Source of the DNA: Micromussa lordhowensis
Taxonomy: Eukaryota > Cnidaria > Anthozoa > Scleractinia > Lobophylliidae
Assembly: GCA_964020085.1 (NCBI GenBank)
Contig: OZ026597.1
Coordinates: 27,186,948-27,250,947 of the forward strand
Direction: 5' to 3'
DNA: 64,000 nt
Part shown: one piece after another, positions 37,601-46,969 of the stretch
How positions within the stretch are numbered: position 1 is the stretch's first letter
How the letters are laid out: every line of letters starts with the position of its first letter
Notes under the pieces: model-generated
Seen by the model: only the letters and a program-made list of their open reading frames with translations
What the model was told of the DNA's origin: nothing
The model's database searches: none
Program-made: the position numbers and the translations under genes

Positions 37601-37813
37601 AAAGAGAAGTTATTAGAAATCTATTACTGTCACACACTTCTTTATATAAGCCAACACGAAAAGGCGCCTTGCATTGATTAGTTTACCACTGAAGATGTTT
37701 ACACTTTCGTCTTTAGTTTTTGTATAAACAGCGTCAGGAGACACTAATTGTGTGTTTACTATTTTCATTATATTTTACAGAGTCGAGTTCGTTCAAGAAA
37801 GACAAATAAATGA
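1581..37813 (+). CDS. CDK5RAP2: Centrosomin-family scaffold (CDK5RAP2/PDE4DIP orthologue)
   Basis: Role from the family: a pericentriolar scaffold that recruits gamma-tubulin complexes through its N-terminal CM1 motif. I join 56 exons to 2085 codons; every junction keeps frame and all but one intron are GT-AG. Exons: 1581-1638, 2744-2805, 4025-4132, 5542-5618, 5765-5813, 5915-5989, 6081-6128, 6234-6320, 7259-7293, 7540-7591, 8187-8252, 8358-8459, 8590-8631, 9211-9291, 9800-9829, 10230-10322, 10827-10919, 11155-11271, 11572-11646, 12078-12173, 12854-12907, 13115-13189, 13743-13880, 14237-14320, 14407-14502, 14769-14813, 15741-15818, 16192-16287, 16939-17034, 17358-17453, 17577-17627, 17799-17843, 17949-18003, 19187-19254, 19474-19541, 19650-19701, 19952-19984, 20076-20123, 20560-20667, 21349-21432, 21897-21998, 23431-23556, 23747-23889, 24074-24416, 24838-25359, 26369-26949, 27336-27483, 27858-28342, 28675-28817, 29809-30087, 30170-30291, 30629-30757, 32350-32439, 34041-34089, 36714-36760, 37781-37813. 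Nearly all of the protein is coiled coil. Start 1581 is chosen because it has a G at -3 and gives a short acidic N-terminus as in vertebrates. A single ancestral gene probably precedes the vertebrate CDK5RAP2/PDE4DIP split. Confidence 0.93.
2056..2326. mobile_element. Foldback element in intron 1
   Basis: Two nested hairpins lie side by side. The arms at 2056-2070 and 2084-2098 (GGGTCAATAGCCCAT) form one stem. TAGTATCACCCAACTAGT at 2131-2148 and its reverse complement at 2309-2326 form the other. This is the structure of a nonautonomous foldback or MITE insertion. No coding region is present. Confidence 0.65.
2744..5813 (+). other. CM1 motif (exons 2-5)
   Basis: Exons 2 to 5 encode residues about 21-118. 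They include MKDYEY, then QISELKKENFGLKLRIYFLEER, then NIELKVTVEKLKKEL and LLVKASNAVE. This is the Centrosomin N-terminal motif 1, the most conserved part of the family, which binds and activates gamma-tubulin ring complexes. The human CDK5RAP2 segment is nearly identical in spacing (from memory). The motif is split by three introns in the coral gene. Confidence 0.95.
5250..5376. mobile_element. Short palindromic MITE in intron 3
   Basis: An almost perfect palindrome with 18-bp arms (5301-5318 and 5320-5337, one-base centre) sits inside weaker outer inverted repeats that begin GGTAATCA and end TGATTACC. Confidence 0.6.
6754..6902. mobile_element. Short inverted-repeat element in intron 8
   Basis: TTAGTAATTGGACA at 6754-6767 is mirrored by TGTCCAATTACTAA at 6889-6902, giving a 149-bp element with 14-bp ends. 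Confidence 0.6.
13258..13657 (+). repeat. Local direct duplication in intron 22
   Basis: A segment starting tatactcatagaaggtagatg occurs at 13258 and again near 13523. Both copies end in ttcgtctttaaggaagattatatata. The second copy lacks about 120 bp present in the first. The duplication is recent, as only a few substitutions separate the copies. Confidence 0.8.
14843..15677. mobile_element. TTAA-flanked inverted-repeat element, copy 1
   Basis: TTAA followed by AGGTGGCTTACTACAGTTTT at the left (14843) is mirrored by AAAACTGTAGTAAGCCACCT then TTAA at 15677. The TTAA target duplication with about 20-bp terminal repeats fits a nonautonomous piggyBac-type element of 835 bp. It carries no transposase frame. 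It sits in intron 26 of the scaffold gene and is spliced out. Confidence 0.8.
15865..16020 (-). mobile_element. tRNA-derived SINE
   Basis: Read on the minus strand, 15902-15973 forms a tRNA-like head. It has acceptor arms GGCTTGA and TCAAGCC, an A box (TAGCTCAGTTGG) and the B box GGGTTCCAATCC. The anticodon position would be GGT (Thr), but base 33 is not T and the T stem is imperfect. A short hairpin (aagcctgaa/ttcaggctt at 15887-15908) follows the head, as is typical of coral SINEs. Confidence 0.7.
17046..17180. mobile_element. Imperfect foldback element in intron 29
   Basis: GAACGATAGCCTCTTCTAGGCGTTCA near 17050 is mirrored imperfectly by TGAACGCCTGAAAGAGGCTACTAG near 17150. About 130 bp lie between the outer ends. 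Confidence 0.5.
18087..18875. mobile_element. Head-to-head pair of tRNA-derived SINEs
   Basis: Two tRNA-like heads point outward. One lies on the minus strand at 18302-18376 (B box GGTTCGAGTCC). The other lies on the plus strand at 18597-18665 (B box GGTTCAAATCC). Each is followed by the same tail, so the tails form inverted arms of about 155 bp (18087-18242 and 18713-18875). The arms include AATTTACGATAATCGTAAAT and ATTTCGGTCTCGAGGTCA. The heads differ in sequence while the tails match. The pair lies in intron 33. Confidence 0.7.
19702..19951 (+). other. GC-AG intron
   Basis: The exon ending ATTTAGAG at 19701 is followed by GCAAGA rather than GT. The next exon begins at 19952 after a normal tttcag. 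Joining them gives IPNLEELKQKF in frame, whereas reading through meets TAA within ten codons. This fits the rare GC-AG intron class. Confidence 0.75.
19800..19890 (-). mobile_element. SINE 3' fragment
   Basis: The stretch gaattggaatttggagtgtt followed by gaacccggaggaaaaccctca matches the tail of the SINE at 56090-56310. It is a truncated copy with no tRNA head. Confidence 0.6.
20232..20362 (+). mobile_element. SINE fragment (tRNA-like head with core)
   Basis: The segment starts GGCGCAGTGGCCTCA, has the B box GGGTTCGAGCCC, and continues ggacattgtgtggtg and gggcaagacactt. The same core occurs at 29471-29760, so both are copies of one SINE family. This copy breaks off after the core. Confidence 0.7.
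20876..20893 (+). other. Possible 18-nt microexon
   Basis: The sequence tatttttta-g followed by 18 nt and then gtacga has the form of an acceptor, a six-codon phase-0 block (ASFNLK) and a donor. It lies between the exons at 20560 and 21349, and its inclusion keeps frame. There is no independent support, so it may be a chance match or an optional exon. Confidence 0.25.
21102..21262. mobile_element. Hairpin MITE, family 'AATAGACCAATTT', copy 1
   Basis: AATAGACCAATTT at 21102 is mirrored by AAATTGGTCTATT ending at 21262. An inner near-perfect stem (GAGGCTCTGGGGAAT with its complement) joins the halves. The same sequence recurs at 35722-36327. Confidence 0.8.
22385..23399. mobile_element. TTAA-flanked inverted-repeat element, copy 2
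   Basis: TTAAGGTGGCTCACTAGT at 22385 is mirrored by ACTAGTGAGCCACCTTAA ending at 23399. The ends share AGGTGGCT-ACTA with the element at 14843, so the two belong to related families. It is about 1015 bp long, has no long open frame, and lies in intron 41. Confidence 0.8.
28896..29208. mobile_element. Foldback element in intron 49
   Basis: ACAATTATCCTGC (28908-28920) pairs with GCAGGATAATTGT (29007-29019), and CGGAATATCGTCTGAT pairs with its complement inside it. A further pair, TTATTATTCAACAAATTG near 29022 and CAATTTGTTGAATAATAA near 29190, encloses the right half. Confidence 0.65.
29320..29407 (+). repeat. Tandem duplication of a 46-bp unit
   Basis: The unit caaatagtcactgataattg continuing to cagataacgtta occurs twice in direct succession with almost no change. 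It lies in intron 49. Confidence 0.9.
29463..29765 (+). mobile_element. Near full-length SINE
   Basis: The head GGCGCGGTGGCCTCATGGTT, the B-box-like GGATTCGAGCCC and the core ggacattgcattttgttctt are followed by tcttgggcaagacacttta, a distal part with ggtaaccctgcaatggacca, and a pyrimidine-rich end ttaccttaccttt. It shares the core with 20232-20362. Confidence 0.75.
30837..31017. mobile_element. Long hairpin in intron 52
   Basis: AATGGACAATGTCTAG at 30837 is mirrored by CTAGACATTGTCCATT ending at 31017. The stem continues inward through the CATCCAATTCGGGATGCA and GTTGGGAGAGCAC segments, so most of the 181 bp is self-complementary. Confidence 0.75.
31140..31600 (+). repeat. Direct duplication of a 222-bp unit
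   Basis: The segment cgtgttgttttcaccggt starting at 31159 recurs at 31381, and the copies run in parallel through ttctagatcttcaaagt, gagaaaccctaactcaaatg and tggataatactagccatta. Both copies begin with CACGTG-rich sequence. Confidence 0.8.
32959..33141. mobile_element. Hairpin element in intron 53
   Basis: AATTGACGTCAGTTTTTCATGCG near 32960 is mirrored by CGCATGAAAAACTGACATCAATT ending at 33141. The inner stem includes TTTCGTCATCACATTGTCAAAGTAG and its complement. Confidence 0.8.
34333..34555. mobile_element. Inverted-repeat element in intron 54
   Basis: GGGCCGGGTTGTTCAAA at the left is mirrored by TTTGAACAACCCAGGCCT at the right. The ends resemble the fragment at 41450-41520 (ggccccagttgttcgagggc). 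Confidence 0.6.
34980..35345. mobile_element. Inverted-repeat element hosting a second MITE
   Basis: The outer arms GGCTAACGTG-TTACATCCTTG-TGCCAC (from 34988) and their complement (to about 35336) flank a hairpin MITE. The inner MITE begins CAATAGCCATTTTCG at 35054 and ends CGAAAATGGTCTATTG at 35220. Its inner stem contains TTGGCTCCGAGGCTTGGGG. The inner element is related in ends and design to the element at 21102. Confidence 0.7.
35722..36327. mobile_element. MITE copy 2 split by a 450-bp palindromic element
   Basis: The outer MITE ends AATAGACCAATTTCGATAT (35722) and ATATCGAAATTGGTCTATT (to 36327) match the element at 21102. The MITE is interrupted by a palindrome whose arms, about 220 bp each, run from CGCTACTTGCACAT at about 35742 to ATGTGCAAGTAGCG at about 36184. 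ATAT on both sides may be the target duplication. Mirror-image open frames in the two arms are a consequence of the palindrome, not genes. Confidence 0.8.
37278..37590. mobile_element. Two adjacent foldback repeats in the last intron
   Basis: GTAAATTCTCA at 37278 is mirrored by TGAGAATTTAC near 37456. A second stem follows at once: TTATTCCATTCGCCCTTGTTGGATATGAAG from about 37472 with its complement to about 37585. Confidence 0.6.
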
Positions 37814-37975
37814 AAGAGCGTGTATATTTTCTACGCGGTAAAAATATATTTTTTTAATAGAATTGTATTTGTATATATGGGTAAATAGAAAATTAAATTG
37901 AATTTCTCTATTTTTCATTGCTCCCAAAACTATTTTTCTGCCAAGAATTTTGTCATTTTCAATGACAAAACAGCA

Positions 37976-37986
37976 AATAAAATAAA
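37976..37986 (+). terminator. Candidate poly(A) signal of the scaffold gene
   Basis: Two overlapping AATAAA hexamers lie about 165 bp after the TGA stop. No other canonical signal is closer. A T-rich stretch precedes them. RNA evidence is lacking. Confidence 0.45.
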
Positions 37987-39321
37987 CCAATGTGGATAGT
38001 GTCATTCGTGAATATTCAATGTTCTTAAAGGCAATTAAATCAATGTCGGGCATCTGGAAAATGTGTTGATAAACAAAGATCTCAGTGAGTCTTGTATCTC
38101 TTCTCACCCCTGTGTGTTTCAGATAATTTTGAATAATTATGGAGATTCTATCCTTAGTTTCCCAATGAGTAATTGAACAACCAGTAGGTAGAGAAAGCAA
38201 TTTCTCTGGCCTCGTAAATTAACCATAGAGAAGGTAATGCTCAGAGGTAACCTTGTCAACGATTACGAACAGTTTGCTGCTACTGTTTTCGTGGAATGAG
38301 GCGCCGGTCTATCATATCGTAAACACCCGTAGTTCAGTCACCGAGAGTAACACAACTGAAGTACAGAACTTGTGCTCTCGCCCACTGCAAACCTTCCACC
38401 GCGGTGTCTTCACAAATAAAAACAATATCCCTAATTAAAAACGCTGCCAGACGAAGAATAATGAGATGGTCATCGGCTAGTCAACAGAACTCATCTACCT
38501 TCAAAATTTCCACCAGAATAATCCACGACGTTTTTGTTCCGAAATCCCGACATAAGCACCAAATATTCGAGCCAAGTGAATTTCCTCTGCCACCGGCGCC
38601 TTTTTGGATAGCAACGTGTTTGATGCGCCAGTGGAATGGGCCTTGATACACGTGTCGTGCGTTGAATATCTGGCTCGACCGACGTTATTGACAGTGCTGT
38701 CAAGAACAATCCACGACTGTTACTAAAAATATTCCACTATCCCGAGCGCGGCTTTGAAAAGGAAACCAAAAGTGCACTAACGCTGTTAAACGGTTTGGGT
38801 TACGCAAGGACGTGGCCTCAAATTGATCTCAAAATTCCGCCCGTGTTTGTTCTACATCTTGGTGTTCTAGGTGAATTTCGTAAACGGGTTTCCTGGTGCG
38901 GCGCTTCGATTCCGTTTGAAGTATATCATAAGGGATGCTACATTCTTTAAAATAAGGTTGTTTTATTTGCAAATAAGATCTAGTGATGTCCAATTTTGTC
39001 TGCCATTTAGTGTCTATATTACGTTTGTTTTTGATCCATTAAAAATATTTTAGTCGCAACAAACATGTTTGTTTTTATGACACCCATAAGTTATATTATT
39101 ATATATTAAAGACTGATTGTTTAATCTGCTTCATGAGCCCCTGCTCACCAGATTCTAACGTCGGTGCCCTAAATTACCTTAAATGCCCCTATTCTTGGCT
39201 ACGTTAGGGAACCACTTATACAGGAAAACGTGTCAATGGTCCTCAGTGTTGTGCGACAAAGTATAAGTTCCAAATCTTTTGAAAATATCAAGGGACCGCA
39301 GGCAGGTTGAATCATAGTTAA

Positions 39322-39496
39322 AAACGTTCTCTGGCTCAGTAAAGGTACATGTATTTTAAGAACACAAGCTTTTTACTGCCCAAACTGCAGTCTTCAGCGG
39401 GTTAAATGTAAATAAACAGTCTTCATCGTTTAAGACTGCAATTTAGGTAGTCAAAAGCTTGGGTCTTTTTTCAATATTTTTAGCCAGAGAACGTTA
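39322..39496. mobile_element. Palindromic MITE, family 'AACGTTCTCTGGCT', copy 1
   Basis: AACGTTCTCTGGCT at about 39323 is mirrored by AGCCAGAGAACGTT at 39482-39495. Inner repeats around CACAAGCTTTT and AAAGCTTG-G also pair. A second copy lies at 52785-52912. Confidence 0.75.
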
Positions 39497-39530
39497 ATTT
39501 TTTTTTAAATTTTAGTTTCAAACTACGCAT

Positions 39531-40352
39531 TCACTGTCCGTCCAATTCCGTCTGCGCGTCATTGACTTGTTGCAGCTCTTGTTCAGCTTGTTTTAGTTTC
39601 TTTACCTGCTTCTTTTCTCGTGCGACTCGAACAAGGATTTCCACTCCATATACGAGCGTCGCTAGGGCAATCACAAGTGCTGTTCCGGGATCAAACAGCC
39701 AGGCTTTTGCGCTCTGTTCCACGATAATTGTACTTAGAATGACGCCAACTGACATTCCTGCTCCACTAAGGGCGTCTATTGAGTCAGCTACTAGAGCGGA
39801 GCTTTCCAGCTTCCGAGCTAAACACAACTTGACGCAGAACAGGAAGAAATAGCCCAGACAACTGATGACAGACATGATAAGCAGGGCGACGGGTTTACGA
39901 GGTTCTTGGTCCAGTAGTATACATATGGTTGCGCGCCCAATGACCAGCGCTCCCGACACGATGAAACAGACGGCGATGATGTTACAAGCCTTCCATTCAC
40001 GTTGGGTTTTGCCCTCACCGTTTATTCCGTAGCGGAACCTCCACACAACCGATCCCGAGGATGTGATGGCCAACACGGCGTCAAACGCTACCGCGAACGC
40101 TGAAGAACTGTCGGAGATCTGGGAAACGGCGAATGCACCAAGCCCAAGAATAAGGGTGAACACAATTGATGCAAGACAAACAATTATGGTCACTTTGCGC
40201 CACTTTTCTAACATCTCGTATGAAGGTTGATTGTTCTTCTTGTCCTCAACAAGCGGATCGTCGTCGGATTCTAACAGAGACTGTTTTTCCCCCTTCCTTC
40301 CTGTCCCGTTAATTTCCGGTCCTTCTTTAGACGAAGGGTCTGATTCTTCCAT
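39531..40352 (-). CDS. TMEM163-like membrane protein A (intronless)
   Basis: This is a single-exon gene of 273 codons, ATG at 40352 and TGA at 39531. TMEM163 proteins are zinc-binding transporters of the cation diffusion facilitator fold in vesicle and plasma membranes; that role is inferred here. Six membrane segments are visible at residues about 53-79, 83-105, 122-147, 153-178, 187-211 and 218-244, between an acidic N-terminus and a charged C-terminal helix. Family landmarks are SSSAFAVAFDAVL (Asp91) and ALVADSIDALSGAG (Asp190, Asp193). The second Asp of the vertebrate FDAILD motif is Ala95 here. The upstream side faces protein B 7.6 kb away. Lack of introns suggests an old retrocopy or a compact paralogue. 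Confidence 0.9.
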   Translation of the reverse strand: MEESDPSSKEGPEINGTGRKGEKQSLLESDDDPLVEDKKNNQPSYEMLEKWRKVTIIVCLASIVFTLILGLGAFAVSQISDSSSAFAVAFDAVLAITSSGSVVWRFRYGINGEGKTQREWKACNIIAVCFIVSGALVIGRATICILLDQEPRKPVALLIMSVISCLGYFFLFCVKLCLARKLESSALVADSIDALSGAGMSVGVILSTIIVEQSAKAWLFDPGTALVIALATLVYGVEILVRVAREKKQVKKLKQAEQELQQVNDAQTELDGQ

Positions 40353-42379
40353 AACAAGGGGTCGATTTTGTCAACTACGTAGAGTTGTCAACATATTTAA
40401 ACATTTCAATAAACGTAACTCGTAACTCGTTTTTTTTATCTTGAATCAAACAATTAGGAAGCTTGGTTCACTGATTGCACTGCTTCAGTCAAGCTACTTT
40501 CTAATATATGCCAATTTAATTACGATACACCTTCCTTTTTTATTCTAATTACCTGTCAGGTGCGAAGATAAGATGTAAATGATTTTTCTGGTTAACTCTA
40601 TCGTTGCCTGGGCATCGTTAGAGCTTGCCAGCCTTTTTAGAGTGAGACAAGCTAAGGAAATTCTCCGAGTTTCTATTATGTGCCTTCTTTTTTTCGATCA
40701 AAAACGTGTTGTTTTATTCTGGTGCCAAGGAGCAGATTGCTACCGAAAGTATGCTCAAATGAGATCCCAGCGTAGCATAATTTAGAGGTAAAACGTTCAT
40801 TTAATTCTCGTACGTATTAAAAGAAATAACAGTGTCGAAGTCTAGTGCCTTTATATTTGTTGAAGCCGAGGCGAAGTTCCCTGACGTGTGTACCTTGCAC
40901 GGCTGTTAGAACGCTGTACATCTAAAGAGCCCTGGTAATTTTGAATACACGGCTTGTACAATTTTGCACCTTCAGTGGCATCGTGTCTGACGCAATGGTA
41001 AACACGGGACGAATTCTTCATTATTTTTGCTACAAAGCGAACATTGAATAATCAAAATGATCTCTTGAATGGCCTGAATCGGTTAGTATGAGGTGACTGT
41101 TTTTTCTGTTCTTTTGTTCCGAATAGTAAATTCCACGGAATGTTCTTTGCTTAAAGAACGAGAGAGGAAATACCCACGAATGATCACGGGGCGTTTGTTT
41201 ATCCTTTCTCGATGAACTAATGAAGGAGAAGAACTGTTCGTAGCTTAAACATCAGTTAAATTGGTGGTTCCATACAAAAGAACACAAAAACAGTCATTAA
41301 TTTCAAACATGCGGCTGTTAGGTAGCTCGTCATTCAATTTAATCCGTCCAAAGAACAACTCGCCATTGCCAGTTTTTCTACGTTTCGTCTAACTAACACA
41401 GACTTTGGCAGGTTATTTTACAATACAACATAACGCCGGGCCTGTATATTCACCTGGCCCCAGTTGTTCGAGGGCTGGATAACGCTATCCACTAGATAAA
41501 TCGCTACCAGGGGATTAGTGTTGACAAAAAAAAACACGCTATCAACCTGGGCCTGGTTGGAAACACTTCGCCCGAAAAAGAGCAAAAATCACAAACGATA
41601 CGACCTTATGGAATTATGTTATTGGACTAGCGCGAGGTCCGTGTCGGAGAAATATTGGTCGAGTTATGGACCAAGCCGTAGGTCCCATAAGTATGGAAAA
41701 AAGAACGAGACCAATATCCTCCAATATGGATCGAGCAAGCTAGTTCAATTAAGCACTTGTTTTAATGACTTTTTTTGATCTGCTGACAAATTGATCGGTC
41801 TCCGCGATAGATCGTCGAAGAACGCGCTCGAATCGCTTTTGTGAACATTTAAACTGAAATTGTCCACCAAACATGAAGGTGAAAGATTTCTACTTAGCAA
41901 AAAACTATTTATTTTGTGCAACGATTTGAAAAAGCAATTCGGCGAAATTAATTCGTGAGCGGTCCGTGTTACAAAATTCGGAGCGCTAAGGGTACCAATC
42001 AGAATTCTCCTTTTCATTGCGGACCAGTTCAGCCATATAATGACAAAAAAGTATTATTTTATTAGTAAAAATCTTTCCTAGTAGCGTTTAATGATCACAG
42101 CTTAGTGCTGATCTCGTGAAACGTTTATGCATAAACATGACTCTAATGGTTTCCTAGGATGCAAACAGCTATATAGAACACAAGTCTTTTTGCTTATAGT
42201 TTACGCATGTTATCGACAAACTTAATTCAATCGGGTGTATTTTTTGTTGTTCAATTCTACCCATGTTACAAGTTTGTATTTTTCTTCGTATATGTGTGGT
42301 GATTTATTGTATATGAATCAAAGGAAAATGCCACATTGTGCCTAGGGTAAAATATTGAACTTTAACAAACACCTTAGTT

Positions 42380-42795
42380 AACAAATGGTAAACGCCAGGG
42401 CGTACACCATTGAGTTTTATAAAATAATTGAGCCACTACGCGCGCTCTCATTGGTCGATAGGTGTGTTTAGATGAGAGTATGTAAACACGGCTGTGACGT
42501 TTTAGATTCGAGCGTATTAAGAATTATTTTATAAAAGCAGTAGAGCACTTTTTCCGTGTTTACATAGCCTCGTCTAAACACTCGGAGGGTTGGGAGAATT
42601 CTCGAAAGTTATGCATAACTGTCTCGAATTCTCCCGGCCCTCCTCGTGTTTAGATGAGGCTATGTAAACACGGAAAAAGTGCATTGCTTAAACGATGCAA
42701 GTGGGAGGTTGCTAAGCACGAAAGATGCTTAGCAAACCTCCCAAGTGCATCCATAACTCGACAGTGTAAGCCATGGCATTTACCATTTGTTTTAT
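42380..42795. mobile_element. Large foldback element, copy 1
   Basis: The outer ends AACAAATGGTAAACGCC and GGCATTTACCATTTGTT enclose strong inner stems. CACTTTTTCCGTGTTTACATAGCC near 42546 pairs with its complement near 42655. GTTTAGATGAG and the GAGAATTCTCGAAAG segment lie inside. Its left half, starting ATAATTGAGCCACTACGCGC, matches 59559-59770. Confidence 0.75.
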
Positions 42796-42988
42796 AACAT
42801 AACATTGAGACTTTGGAAGAAAACAAGTCCTCTTACTGAGCTACATCACAAAAAATGTTCATGTAGTCTTACATGACAAGAGAAAACAAGCGCGCGAAAA
42901 TTCATTCATGACAACCGACTGCACACCAGCAACTCGATAAAGTTTATTCACGTTTCAAAGGATGGACTTTCTGTCAGAATTTCATTTC

Positions 42989-43090
42989 GTCCCTTCTGCA
43001 TTTCTGCAGAAGGGACGTCGTTTCCAAAGTAATGGCCGACGTCCCTTCTGCAGAAATGCAGAAGCGACGTCGGCCGTTACTTTGGAAACA
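42989..43090. repeat. Interlocked palindromes
   Basis: The 20-mer ctgcagaagggacgtcg and its complement occur several times, separated by the TTTCCAAAGTAA(T/C)GGCC segment in both orientations. The result is a compound hairpin rich in GACGTC and CTGCAG. Confidence 0.7.
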
Positions 43091-44864
43091 ATGTCTATCA
43101 AAATTGTTGCTTTGTGCAGGCATCAGCACAGACGTCAACAGCATACACCCATGGGCATATAGTAGACGCTGAATCAACCAATCAGTGTGCGCGCTTTGCT
43201 TTAGTTACGTTATAAGACTAAATATTTTACATTTCATAAAAAAACATGCCGGAGGGGAGCCACTATCTTCGTATAGGAAACGAAAGTTTGTTTGCTTTAC
43301 TGATAGCTAGAGTCTTCATCATTATCACGGTAAGATTCTAAGGACTATCGAAAGTACCCAGCTAAAACTCGATCTCCGAGATGGATTTGTTCTTGGAAAC
43401 AAACAGGAGGCTTTCCCTCGGATTTATCAATGATATATTTAGAACAGAGTCCGTGCATTTACTCTCCCCCCGCCCCCCTTCCGCACGCCCCCTCTCACAG
43501 TCAATTAATTAAAACAATTCAATATAGAAAAATATTATAACAGATTCTTCGAACATGGCGATGTGATTTGATTTGCCTGTTTAGGATACAGCTAGACACC
43601 TTTCGTACACTCACATGATGGTGGTGCTTTCAGAAGCAATTGGGACCTTACCCGTAAACGACGACCAGGCCAGGACAACACCTTTTAGAAAATGTATTCA
43701 TCTTTTACTTCACAATTTCGCTGAAATCTAGATCTATTCAGCGTTGCCAGCGTTATTTCAACTTGCCCTTGCTGAACATGCTACGAACGCGTTGAGTTCT
43801 AAATAGAAATATGAAAAATTACCTGTACTGATTCACGTTTTCCGAAAAGCTTGGAAATTGGTCATTTCATGTTGTTGATGAGCAAAGGAAGGCCACGAAA
43901 TGTTTAATAGTTTAAATAAAATGCATAATATAACTGCAGATCCATTGTTCTGCTCATTAGGCTTTTTGTTTTGCGACGTTTTCGTTGTCGTTATCGTCGT
44001 ATTTGGCGCAAGGTTCCTATTAGCATCTGATATCAAGAGAGGTCCTGATAAAATTAAGAGAAAGAACTGAAACCATACAATTACAATAACTAAGCGCAGA
44101 TGAGAAGGGCTAGAAGCTGTATAACAAACAATGAAAATCAGGAGTTTAAATACAAAAGCTAAAAACGTAACAATCCTTTTGGCTTAGCCTGTCAGCATTA
44201 CATCGTAATTACATCATTTCAGTGGAACAGTGTTCTAAACTGTTCCACAGTGTGACAGTTAGCTTGAAACTTCGATAGAATTTACAATTGCTCTCCATAA
44301 CAATAACAAAATACGCAGAACCACTATGGTGCTGCTAAGTAGCGCCTTTTGTTAGGAAATATTCCTAACCAAAGGCGTTAGTTAAAACGTCTTTACCGAG
44401 GCACACTTTACACAGGAGAAGTTTGTAAACGGCATTTTCTCTTAAAATGCATCGAATGTTTTCCGTCCGCACTACGCCGGAGAACTTTGCAGAAACAATC
44501 ACCGGTCATTTTGGTTTTGCATTTGAGGGAAACTCGGGCAGGTGAATCACATGATTATTGTTGGGTGATCGTTTTCAAAGAGCTCCGTTTTCAAAATGAT
44601 TTCTATCCACACGAAAACGAAAAGCCGGCTCTGTTTTCGTGACGGATTATTGTGGACGGTGGGCCTAACCGCAGAAATAAAGCTGCGATTTCATATTTTT
44701 CTGGCGTAATGTGGACGGTGATGTAAATGAGCAAAACTAATCAACAAGAATTTATCTAGAAACAGAAATACATAATCTTATTTGCTTCTTGGAAAGGGTG
44801 TAAGCTTTTCGATTTTTTAACAGTGAGACCGCGAACCCGAATGTTTTGTGAGTGAATAGTCCAC

Positions 44865-45010
44865 TAGATAGAGTGTTTTAGTAGGACAGTAGTCATTTTC
44901 GCCACCTGTTGTAGGTTGTCTGCTTAAAAAAGGCTTACAAAAGTGGGAGGGCCGGTCACGGGCACCCCAGGACTTCCTAACTACGCCCCTGCTGCTTGCA
45001 ATCAAGTGAT
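44865..45010 (-). repeat. Dispersed repeat, copy 1
   Basis: The stretch containing ttttcgccacctgttgtagg, aaaggcttacaaaag and ggtcacgggcacccc matches the reverse complement of 63055-63130 at roughly 85 per cent by eye. It is probably a fragment of a longer mobile element. Confidence 0.65.
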
Positions 45011-46920
45011 CTATTGTCCTCGCTACTATGGAAATCAATCTTAGTCCAGAAAACGCACCCATTTACCTAAACAAATTCCTTGAAAGTACAAAAAAATCGT
45101 AACTTCTGTAGAAAACAGAGACGCTACAGAATTGTCAAATTTATTAATAACCTAATTCTGTCGATGTTAAAAAAAATTGGGGAGGTCCTAAAACGACCTC
45201 ATGCTTCCCTGATGAGCTTATACGCAGTTAGGTTCTATCAAAATGTTCTTTCTTTAAAAGCCTCCATCTCCAAATGACAGCACAAGTATAAGAGTCTCAC
45301 TTATTATACATTCGAAGTTATTATTACTCACCAAAACTCACGACCTTTCACGAACATTTGTGTGGCGAGAGCGATTTTCTATGGGTCTAACACTACACAC
45401 AAATTTGACACCATTAGAGCCGCGGCCTCAACTGCGTAGAGTTGCTCGCCTGGAAAAACACTCGGTCGGGTTATTCAGCCACAGGTTGATGCATTATATC
45501 TATAGAACTGGCAAAATTAAGCATAAATTCTGTAAGCTACTCAACAAACATACCTCTTTCCAACTATATGTTGGTCTGTCCATGAGGTTTTGAGGCTGCA
45601 TTGAGTGTGGATATAAATAATTATCGTGTAATATTCGGGCGTCCCTGTTTCTGCCCTGCCAGACCCTGAAGAGAGACGCGAAGCCTGGGCTTGTGAGATG
45701 ATTATTCAGTGGCGTCAACTAGAGTTTAGTCTCCTCACTAGACGAGCATGATAAGAAAGCCAGGGAACTAAGCCTGAGTCTCACATGAGTGACTCGGCTC
45801 GATACCCTTTAAAGGGAACAATACAACAAACAACAGAAACCCTAGCCCTAAAACAATAACAGCTGCTACAATAATAAAACAATAGCAGCTTTCGAGAGCT
45901 GCTACACTTCTGAACGAAAATATGTTAAATGAGTTACGCGCTTGCACGAACTGTATCTATTGGTGTATTCAGCTCAGTGTACATGGGTATATGAATGAGT
46001 GATCAGACAAACACATAATATGTGATTCTTTTAATACACAGGACGACAAAAATTACAACATGTTCTCAATATGTGAAAATTACATCAATATATAAAAGTT
46101 ACATTAACACTTAAACTGATTTGTACTTCCATGTAATTCCTTCTGTAGAACTGATTTAGAATCTCAAACTAACAATATTTATAAAAGTGTCGTTTAGTTA
46201 GCTTTATTTCATGCGATTTGCGTTGAACAGGAAATAATTTAATGTGCATCAGTTTACAAACCAGTTGTTGTTGCTCGGTGGCAAAGATATTTCAGCTCAT
46301 AGGCGTACGAGCTGGGGAAGAGGGGGAGGGGGTTGAGGGGCTGCAGCCCCCTCCCCTCCAGTTCCGGAATTTGTGACATTTTTCAGGCAAAACGCTCGTG
46401 ATTCGGGTAACAGCACTTGCGAGAAAACATTTCAAAAGGTTTCAAGGCTTGCAGGTTACTTTCTCTGACATATGCCTTGCCAAAGCGAACTTAAAGTCAA
46501 ATTAGAAAAGCCACACAACGGTTAAACCTAAATGTGAATCGTGGAAATATCATTTCCATTTCCAATTTCCTATCAACAAAACAATGACAAACCAAAGCCA
46601 ATGAACACCAAGACTTTTGGTTTTGTTAAAATGTCTAAAAAGGACCGTTTTAAACGGCTCAACAAAGACACGTTTTTATTTTATATTTTTCTTGAATGAA
46701 AAAATACGTTTTTCTTTTATGAGTCGGTTATAAGTTCCTGATTTTACCGGCTAGATCGAATAGGCTGTTTATCGAGGACAGTTTCATTGGACGTGAGATT
46801 TGTGAACGTTTTCTGCAATTTGAGTGCGTTTGTATCCCTATTTTCGGGCATTGCGTGTTTTTTTTTCGGGAAAGAATGTCATCTGCCCCTTGCCCTGTTT
46901 TTTTTCCACCCTGGTTTCAG

Positions 46921-46969
46921 TTAAAGCAATATGTTGACTGTGAAATTAAAGAATATCAAGACTTAATTG
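46921..46969 (+). other. Possible 49-nt exon upstream of TMEM163-like B
   Basis: A long pyrimidine tract and ttcag precede 49 nt that end in a perfect GTAAGT donor. The frame reads LKQYVDCEIKEYQDLI. The exon could be an untranslated 5' exon of the gene at 47923 or a decoy. Confidence 0.25.

Larger units (their letters stand above)
37814..39530. other. Intergenic region between two tail-to-tail genes
   Basis: This region separates the scaffold gene stop from the stop of the first TMEM163-like gene. It holds the candidate poly(A) signal near 37976 and the MITE at 39322-39496. A minus-strand open frame at 37793-38200 overlaps the scaffold's last exon and shows no domain. I see no other gene. 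Confidence 0.6.
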